A stretch of DNA of 64,000 nucleotides. Origin: a virus. Position 1 is the stretch's first letter. Every line of letters begins with the position of its first letter. The stretch lies in the IMG/VR virus record IMGVR_UViG_3300047455_000060, positions 1 to 64,000 of that record; one strand, written 5' to 3'. Under the pieces are notes generated by a model. The model worked only from the letters and a program-made list of their open reading frames with translations, did not search any database and was not told where the DNA came from. Below, one piece after another: positions 59,338-64,000 of this stretch. The position numbers and the translations under genes were made by a program.

Positions 59338-59345
59338 TATTTATC
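59338..59345 (-). promoter_or_regulatory. Late-type octamer GATAAATA
   Basis: GATAAATA on the minus strand before the coiled-coil gene. TAA inside is also the stop codon of the upstream 70-residue gene. Confidence 0.7.
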
Positions 59346-59553
59346 GTGGGCGTTTTAGTTCGTGTAATAAAAATTCATTACGATTACACCAGAAGTCTTC
59401 GAATATTGGCTCGCCTGGGCCTGTTAGCATAGTGCTTATTACTTCACAGCGTTTAAACCATAACTGTTTACGAGACAGGAAGCATTTCCTCGGTAGCAGT
59501 GAACGTTTCTGTGTTACTTTGATTCTGCGATTGTTGAAAGCGTAAAAGCTCAT
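59341..59553 (-). CDS. Small basic protein overlapping uvdE
   Basis: 70 residues from MSFYAFNNRRIKVTQKRS. AAGGA lies about 6 bp upstream, and the frame continues 127 bp past the end of the uvdE-like gene, where nothing else is open. Contains a basic region and FEDFWCNRNEFLLHELK. It overlaps uvdE by 86 bp. Family not recognised. Confidence 0.65.
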   Translation of the reverse strand: MSFYAFNNRRIKVTQKRSLLPRKCFLSRKQLWFKRCEVISTMLTGPGEPIFEDFWCNRNEFLLHELKRPR

Positions 59554-60598
59554 TGATTCCTTTTGAAAGTTGATCTTTTCTGGTATTGGCATAATTGTAC
59601 AATTCTATTGATGCTAAATTCTTCATTTTGCTTTCGCACATAATATCAGTGTATGGCAAAAAGCTCAATGCCCAATCGTTAACAAGTTGATTAGGGTAGA
59701 AGTCGCTGTGTGCTCTTAGCTTTGCTTTCTTGTGTCCTGCTTCTAGCAAGTCCGGAAAGTGTAACATACTGTTGTGCGTGAACCCTTCGGGCAATGCTTC
59801 GTTACGACTGTATGAATAGTGTATTGTAGGACGCACACCACGCCAGCTATCAATTACGCGAGCAAATCTATCGTCGGTGGGACGAATGTATTCACCTTCA
59901 CGGCACCAGTGATGGTGTATGTCAAGAACGAGTGCGCAGTGGTCGACAAGTTCGAGGCTGTGTTCGAGTCCCCATTTGTTTTCGTCGTTCTCGATTGTAA
60001 TACAGTTTCTTGCCTCCGGTGACAAACGTTTAAGTGCGTCTTTGATACCGGCTGGACCTTTGCGGCCGCTGATGTGTACGTTGCACTTGAAGTCTTGGAA
60101 TTGTCGGCCATAGCCCATCCAGCGGATGACATCGGTGTGATATTCAAACTCTTCTATGCTCCTCTCTACAATACCTTCATCGTCACTAGCAAGAACTGTA
60201 AACTGGCCAGGGTGCATACTGAGACGAACATCAAGCCTACGAGCAATCTCACCCACCTTGGCAAACTCTCTTTCACAATAAGCGACAACGTCTGGTAGTC
60301 TCCAATAGTACCGCCAATCAGACTGAGTGTACACAGGAAGGACGTCGCTACCGAGTCTAACCATTCTAAGGCCTTGTGGTAAACTTCCAACATATTCAAT
60401 CAATCTCCTATACGCATCAATATTATGCACCATAATGTCCCACAGCCGTTGCTCTGCATCATTACGACTTTGACGGTTAAGCCATTGCACTGTAGTTGAC
60501 TTTGTATTTAGTGGACGCTGAATTTCTTCAAGCAGTTTCTTAGATTGGGTTTGATCTGGATGCATGTATTTACATGCGAAGCCTATACGTTGAGTCAT
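59468..60598 (-). CDS. uvdE: UV damage endonuclease (UvdE family)
   Basis: 376 residues of the UvdE TIM-barrel family, which nicks DNA 5' of UV photoproducts and other lesions. Metal-site phrases are visible: RLSMHPGQFTVLAS, TIENDENKWG, LVLDIHHHWCR and LRAHSDFYPNQ. N terminus RIGFACKYM is typical. A phage in sunlit water would gain direct photoproduct repair. It is led by an early-type promoter. Confidence 0.93.
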   Translation of the reverse strand: MTQRIGFACKYMHPDQTQSKKLLEEIQRPLNTKSTTVQWLNRQSRNDAEQRLWDIMVHNIDAYRRLIEYVGSLPQGLRMVRLGSDVLPVYTQSDWRYYWRLPDVVAYCEREFAKVGEIARRLDVRLSMHPGQFTVLASDDEGIVERSIEEFEYHTDVIRWMGYGRQFQDFKCNVHISGRKGPAGIKDALKRLSPEARNCITIENDENKWGLEHSLELVDHCALVLDIHHHWCREGEYIRPTDDRFARVIDSWRGVRPTIHYSYSRNEALPEGFTHNSMLHFPDLLEAGHKKAKLRAHSDFYPNQLVNDWALSFLPYTDIMCESKMKNLASIELYNYANTRKDQLSKGINELLRFQQSQNQSNTETFTATEEMLPVS

Positions 60599-60631
60599 GC
60601 TATGTGCCTAATGTTTGTTAACTTAATATAT

Positions 60632-60660
60632 ATTATACTACCATTAACTGTGTGTGTCAA
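60632..60660 (-). promoter_or_regulatory. Early-type promoter for uvdE
   Basis: TTGACA, 17 bp, TATAAT on the minus strand, about 34 bp before the ATG; it overlaps the 3' end of the GNAT gene. Confidence 0.85.
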
Positions 60661-61087
60661 GTTCGTATTCAAAGTTTTGACATTCTAGATGCTTTCCGAT
60701 AAATTTAGCACCGTTCTTTAAATGAAAGTTTTTTGCCATTTCTGTAAGTGGACTTAATGTAACCCACCGCTTTACATCTGGATTGTTGCGTTTGATATAA
60801 TTTGCTACTTCAAACACAATATCTCTGCCTGCTCCTTTATCGTAACTCCATACAGTATAAAATACTGCAACATCAGTACCTATCCATCCTAGATCACGTT
60901 CACAAGTTGGTACTTCGTCAGTATATGCCACGCATATAACAGCTCGAATCGTTTCAAAGGATTCATCTGAGTACAGCCCATATACTTCTCTTCCGCATAG
61001 TGTTCTCCACTTTGCCCTAATATGGGGACGAACTGGATCGTCTTTAATTATATCACTTACAATTTGATTGTTTAACTTTAATAACAC
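60644..61087 (-). CDS. GNAT-like acetyltransferase-fold protein
   Basis: 147 residues from a GTG start. Strand-helix pattern of GNAT proteins: VICVAYTDEVP, VAVFYTVWSYDKGAGRDIVF in the acetyl-CoA loop region (the usual QxxGxG/A is approximated by SYDKGAG), then LSPLTEMAKNFHLKNGAKFI as the closing beta-alpha. Substrate unknown. It lies immediately downstream of a glycosyltransferase gene. Confidence 0.75.
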   Translation of the reverse strand: MLLKLNNQIVSDIIKDDPVRPHIRAKWRTLCGREVYGLYSDESFETIRAVICVAYTDEVPTCERDLGWIGTDVAVFYTVWSYDKGAGRDIVFEVANYIKRNNPDVKRWVTLSPLTEMAKNFHLKNGAKFIGKHLECQNFEYELDTHS

Positions 61088-61099
61088 TTTTACTTCTTT

Positions 61100-61927
61100 C
61101 TATTTCCAGTTATTTACTACCCACGGATCTTGACAATGTTCAGGATTAGGATCTCCATGAAATACTGTAATACAACATTCATTTGGCGGCGTAACATGTT
61201 CTATTGTTCGAAGCTTTCTAGAGCCTCGTGGACCACCTGATGCAAAGTCTTTAGTTCTTCTAATTTCCCACTTCCAACTTAGTATCCAGTTATCTGGGAA
61301 CATCTTTGCCGGCAGTTTAGATCTTGTTGCTATATCATATAACCAATCTTGATCACCATGCCATCTACGCTGAATTGCTTTTTGATCTTGTTCAAAGTCT
61401 TTCCAAAAACTTACAAGTTCATTGGACCGAAATCTTACAACTGAACTATTATATTTTTGCCAACTTGGTCTCATTTTACGAGTAAAGTCTCGTATAGTAC
61501 ACCACGAAGTTGGCTCATATAAAAATAAATGATCTATGTTTTTTGCTATTACTACATCTAGATCTAAATATAGAATAGTTCCATCTAATCCTAATTGGTT
61601 TGAAAACATATACGGCTTACACCACCACCCTGATAAAAACTCAGGAAGAGGAACAGTTAATATATTAGAATTCAACCCATTAGTATCATCTGTCAAGCAG
61701 ACAAAATCATAATCTAGTGTACAATTACGTTTAACCATATTATACAACTTGTTTACATAGTCTGCAGAATACTTTGTGCCATGCTTTAAACATAGCACAT
61801 AGTATTTGCTGTTGACATTTTTCTGCGGCAAAACTACATTAGAGTTGACACTTTTCTGCGCCTTCTCTAATGCTTTGCGAACTTTACGTTGTTCTTTAGT
61901 TTCGTCGTCGACGTACTTCTTAGCCAT
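61100..61927 (-). CDS. Glycosyltransferase (GT-A, DxD type)
   Basis: 275 residues. After a basic N terminus comes KYYVLCLKHGTKYSADYVNK and then LYLDLDVVIAKN, a DxD motif binding metal and nucleotide-sugar, with acidic and Trp-rich segments further on. Related by layout to GT8-like enzymes. It overlaps the QueD-like gene by 8 bp. Acceptor unknown: phage DNA, virion or host surface. Confidence 0.75.
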   Translation of the reverse strand: MAKKYVDDETKEQRKVRKALEKAQKSVNSNVVLPQKNVNSKYYVLCLKHGTKYSADYVNKLYNMVKRNCTLDYDFVCLTDDTNGLNSNILTVPLPEFLSGWWCKPYMFSNQLGLDGTILYLDLDVVIAKNIDHLFLYEPTSWCTIRDFTRKMRPSWQKYNSSVVRFRSNELVSFWKDFEQDQKAIQRRWHGDQDWLYDIATRSKLPAKMFPDNWILSWKWEIRRTKDFASGGPRGSRKLRTIEHVTPPNECCITVFHGDPNPEHCQDPWVVNNWK

Positions 61928-62507
61928 TGATACGCTTCATCAAATCCTTAGGTGATTCCCATGACCAGCGTGGTTGCATAACCAACAGTTGGCGCATGTC
62001 ATCGATCTTGTGTTCTGCATTACGTTTTGCAGTATCTTCATCTACTTCGCACATTGCATCGTTGCGTTCATGCTCATACACACGCACACGCTCTACATAA
62101 CAACGTCCGTCTGTGATTTTGTAAATGTAGTGATTAACATGTTCCCAAATAAACACACTGCTCATTTCCATGCTTACACCACTTGGCAGCACACGAAGTG
62201 TACCTAAGATACCTCCAGTATCTACCATGTGATCTGGGATAGATCCGATACGTGGATCATCTGCTGGTAGTACAGTTACGTGATCAAAATAATATTCAAG
62301 GAAGTTTTTTACATCCTTTAATTTGCCAAACGGAACAATCCATCCATGTTCATCTGGTTCGCCTGCGAAAGTAAATTCTACTGAACGATCATAGCCGTGT
62401 ACTTGTGCGCAGTGTCCTGGCATACCATCATCGTTCATGTCAAAGTGCTGTGCATGACCGCAAGGTAAATTCTTGTATACTTTTGTTGCTTTAATTTTTA
62501 AACTCAT
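61920..62507 (-). CDS. queD: QueD-like 6-carboxytetrahydropterin synthase
   Basis: 195 residues with a PTPS/QueD core: LPCGHAQHFDMND for the first His, HCAQVHGYD with the catalytic-type Cys and the second His, GWIVPFGKLK, and YYFDHVTVL for the Asp-His pair; a Glu follows in VRVYEHE. The third zinc His of HGH is Tyr. Longer than bacterial QueD (about 120) through a C-terminal helical extension. It would make the substrate of QueE. Overlaps the glycosyltransferase. Confidence 0.8.
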   Translation of the reverse strand: MSLKIKATKVYKNLPCGHAQHFDMNDDGMPGHCAQVHGYDRSVEFTFAGEPDEHGWIVPFGKLKDVKNFLEYYFDHVTVLPADDPRIGSIPDHMVDTGGILGTLRVLPSGVSMEMSSVFIWEHVNHYIYKITDGRCYVERVRVYEHERNDAMCEVDEDTAKRNAEHKIDDMRQLLVMQPRWSWESPKDLMKRING

Positions 62508-62585
62508 CTCTTGCCTCCTGTATCTGAGTAAGTTTGATGCGCAGAGTATTTAGAGTGGGTTGAGCATGTAGTCCACTTTATGTAT

Positions 62586-62614
62586 ATGTTACACGATATT
62601 ACTTATCTTGTCAA
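62586..62614 (-). promoter_or_regulatory. Early-type promoter for the queD-like operon
   Basis: TTGACA, 17 bp, TAACAT on the minus strand, about 79 bp before the queD-like ATG. The leader contains GAGG-type ribosome sequence. Confidence 0.7.
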
Positions 62615-63176
62615 CCTGTACGTTAGGATAATTCCAGGCTTGCGGTAATTTCCAACCGGCTTCCTGATATATTGTAAAAGTTATTTTAGGAAAACACTCA
62701 AATACCATTCCTATTTGATGTATCCAATAGCGTGGATCCACTGCTCGTTTGTCTGCACTGTCGTAGTTTGGAGTATCTTTGTATACATTATTAACTTGCT
62801 TGTTTGTACTGTACAAATCAAAACCTAAAAGTTTAACTTCACGTTCGTGTGCATACATTGCACCTATTAATGTAGCATACGGTCCACTACCCCATTGAAA
62901 GGGCTCGTCTGCTCGTTGTGTACCGTTATAAGGAAGTTTAGGAAGTTTGCGAACTCTAATAGTTTGATACCTAGAATACCAATCTTCTCTTGTGTAAACC
63001 AGTGTTCCGTTTAAGTTTACTTCTCGATTAATTGCTTCGTCAACCATACGCTTATCTACACATACTAAGTAGTCTACATTGTAATCTCGCATGATTGCAT
63101 TACAGCCAACTTTAGGACCGTCGAGGTTATTAATATTTACGGAGGTGCGACTTTCGCCGTTGCCAAATACATACAT
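62589..63176 (-). CDS. DUF115/sialyltransferase-like glycan enzyme, tentative
   Basis: 195 residues beginning MYVFGNGESRTSVNI, with GNGES near the N terminus and VGCNAIMRDYNVDYLVCVDK after it, a pattern seen in DUF115 and Cst-type sialyltransferase-like proteins (GxGxS ... GxN ... D). The C terminus has no clear motif. The order of residues supports a nucleotide-sugar-related fold; activity is uncertain. Confidence 0.6.
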   Translation of the reverse strand: MYVFGNGESRTSVNINNLDGPKVGCNAIMRDYNVDYLVCVDKRMVDEAINREVNLNGTLVYTREDWYSRYQTIRVRKLPKLPYNGTQRADEPFQWGSGPYATLIGAMYAHEREVKLLGFDLYSTNKQVNNVYKDTPNYDSADKRAVDPRYWIHQIGMVFECFPKITFTIYQEAGWKLPQAWNYPNVQVDKISNIV

Positions 63177-63184
63177 AAAATTAT

Positions 63185-63661
63185 TTAGCGTGGATCTACT
63201 TCGAGTAGAATATTATCGTATGTTTGTGATTTTTCTTGTTGGAAGATTAGATAGTTGCATATAAACTCACCTGTCATGCTAACTCGATAGATGCCACCTT
63301 GTTTCATATCTTCTGGTACTTTCATCGACCATTGATTGGGCATTTCTTCACCTGGACTTACATTGCGAGTATATTGTTGTGTAAATAGATCTAACACATG
63401 TGAGTGACTGCCGTCTTCTGCATACGCTACACCGTATACTGCGGTGCTGTTGCATTCGTGCTTCTTATATCCTATCAACATAAACTCAATGTCACGGCTG
63501 TTTTCGACAGGGTTATTTACAATTTCGATCTTAATGTCTTGAAATACAAATGCATTTTTAAAACTTAGATAAGCAACACCTAGCACGATTAAAGTAATCA
63601 TACTTATTCCACTAATAACATTAGTAGCTGCTTTTATTAGTCCGTATGTGTTAGGTGTCAT
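63185..63661 (-). CDS. Membrane-anchored protein, unknown
   Basis: 158 residues: an N-terminal membrane segment (VISGISMITLIVLGVAYLSF) and a beta-rich outer domain with Cys residues (KHECNSTAV, EFICNYLIF) that could pair. It overlaps the next gene upstream by 11 bp. Exported domain function unknown. Confidence 0.7.
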   Translation of the reverse strand: MTPNTYGLIKAATNVISGISMITLIVLGVAYLSFKNAFVFQDIKIEIVNNPVENSRDIEFMLIGYKKHECNSTAVYGVAYAEDGSHSHVLDLFTQQYTRNVSPGEEMPNQWSMKVPEDMKQGGIYRVSMTGEFICNYLIFQQEKSQTYDNILLEVDPR

Positions 63662-63962
63662 CTTTTAATTGTTTAACCTCTATGCTAATGTCTGATATTT
63701 CTTTAGATGCTTCTTGTAAATTTTTACTAGTTCTATTTAGCACTGTTATTAGGTATTTAATAGTGAAGATTGCCCACCACCACCATACTACTGCTGTAAA
63801 AGCAAACCCTACTAATCCTACATAAAATGCAGTTTCAAAATCAATAATTTTAAAGAGGATTAACAATAAAGAGCCAGCAAGAAATATAGTAGGGGTTAAC
63901 CGAGCATAAATGTCCCAACGCTCTACTTGTTTTGCTATTTTTTGATTTCGCTCATGATCCAT
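63651..63962 (-). CDS. Two-span membrane protein with coiled-coil end, possibly leaderless
   Basis: 103 residues: basic N terminus, two hydrophobic segments (PTIFLAGSLLLILFKIIDF and YVGLVGFAFTAVVWWWWAI), and a C-terminal helix rich in Lys/Glu. No ribosome site before the ATG. A late-type octamer (CATAAATA) lies 5 bp upstream, and a 7-bp hairpin spans the start. Function unknown. Confidence 0.65.
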   Translation of the reverse strand: MDHERNQKIAKQVERWDIYARLTPTIFLAGSLLLILFKIIDFETAFYVGLVGFAFTAVVWWWWAIFTIKYLITVLNRTSKNLQEASKEISDISIEVKQLKDDT

Positions 63963-63967
63963 AACTA

Positions 63968-63975
63968 TATTTATG
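63968..63975 (-). promoter_or_regulatory. Late-type octamer CATAAATA abutting a start codon
   Basis: CATAAATA, TAGTT, ATG on the minus strand; the same 5-bp gap is seen at three other genes. Confidence 0.55.
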
Positions 63976-64000
63976 GAGTATCTATATTACATAATATCTA

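Noticed and set aside
1-64000. tRNA genes, CRISPR arrays, insertion sequences or integrase
   Set aside because: I saw no cloverleaf-like sequence in the short gaps, no direct-repeat arrays and no transposase or integrase motifs; a tRNA scan would be needed to be sure.

Overview
The window is an almost gap-free piece of an AT-rich, T4-like (myovirus) phage genome, most likely from a marine phage of a Gram-negative host. The T4-type core genes visible are family-B DNA polymerase, sliding clamp, clamp-loader ATPase, RNase H-type 5' nuclease, DexA-like exonuclease, a GroES/gp31-like co-chaperonin and a dTMP-synthesis block. The marine signature is phoH, mazG, an IscA/HesB-like carrier, 2-oxoglutarate oxygenases, a bacterial FdxA-type ferredoxin and a giant tail fibre. 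I saw no photosynthesis genes, and the ferredoxin resembles the alphaproteobacterial FdxA type, so a SAR11-like or other alphaproteobacterial host is a reasonable guess but not shown. Nearly everything is on the minus strand; phoH and two small genes are on the plus strand.

Layout. Positions 1-21.4 kb hold metabolism and replication: 5' nuclease, QueE/HNH-like/FolE operon, phosphoribosyltransferase, glycosyltransferase, QueD-like protein, DpdA-like transglycosylase, sliding clamp, sugar-nucleotide genes, DNA polymerase and a DsbA-like protein. Positions 21.4-29.1 kb hold virion-type genes, several with a T4-like capsid-targeting N terminus. Positions 29.1-36.0 kb hold ClpA and DnaJ, then a lysis cassette (holin candidates, overlapping spanins, GH19-type endolysin). 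Positions 36.2-43.6 kb hold phoH, dCMP deaminase, thymidylate synthase, DHFR, ferredoxin, clamp loader, exonuclease, MazG, GroES-like and a DnaE-like fragment. Positions 43.6-58.2 kb are baseplate and tail-fibre genes, including a 2991-residue protein. Positions 58.2-64 kb hold UV-damage endonuclease, GNAT, glycosyltransferases and a second QueD-like protein.

How the genes work together. FolE, two QueD-like proteins, QueE and DpdA make up most of a 7-deazaguanine DNA-modification pathway (GTP to carboxy-deazaguanine, then base exchange into DNA). No QueC is visible here, so the inserted base may be CDG or a derivative, or QueC may come from elsewhere. DpdA lies 1 bp downstream of the sliding clamp, in the replication block. 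The three dTMP genes plus MazG handle nucleotide supply. ClpA carries an IGF tripeptide where ClpP-docking loops sit, so it may redirect host ClpP.

Regulation is unusually readable. I find about a dozen sigma-70-type promoters (TTGAC plus A, T or similar, 16-17 bp, TATAAT-like) in front of replication and metabolic genes, and T4-late-type octamers (GATAAATA and variants) in front of virion genes. At several genes the start codon sits exactly where transcription should begin. At dnaJ the late-type octamer lies in the loop of a perfect 13-bp hairpin whose 3' arm contains the start codon, the arrangement known from T4 genes e, soc and 49.
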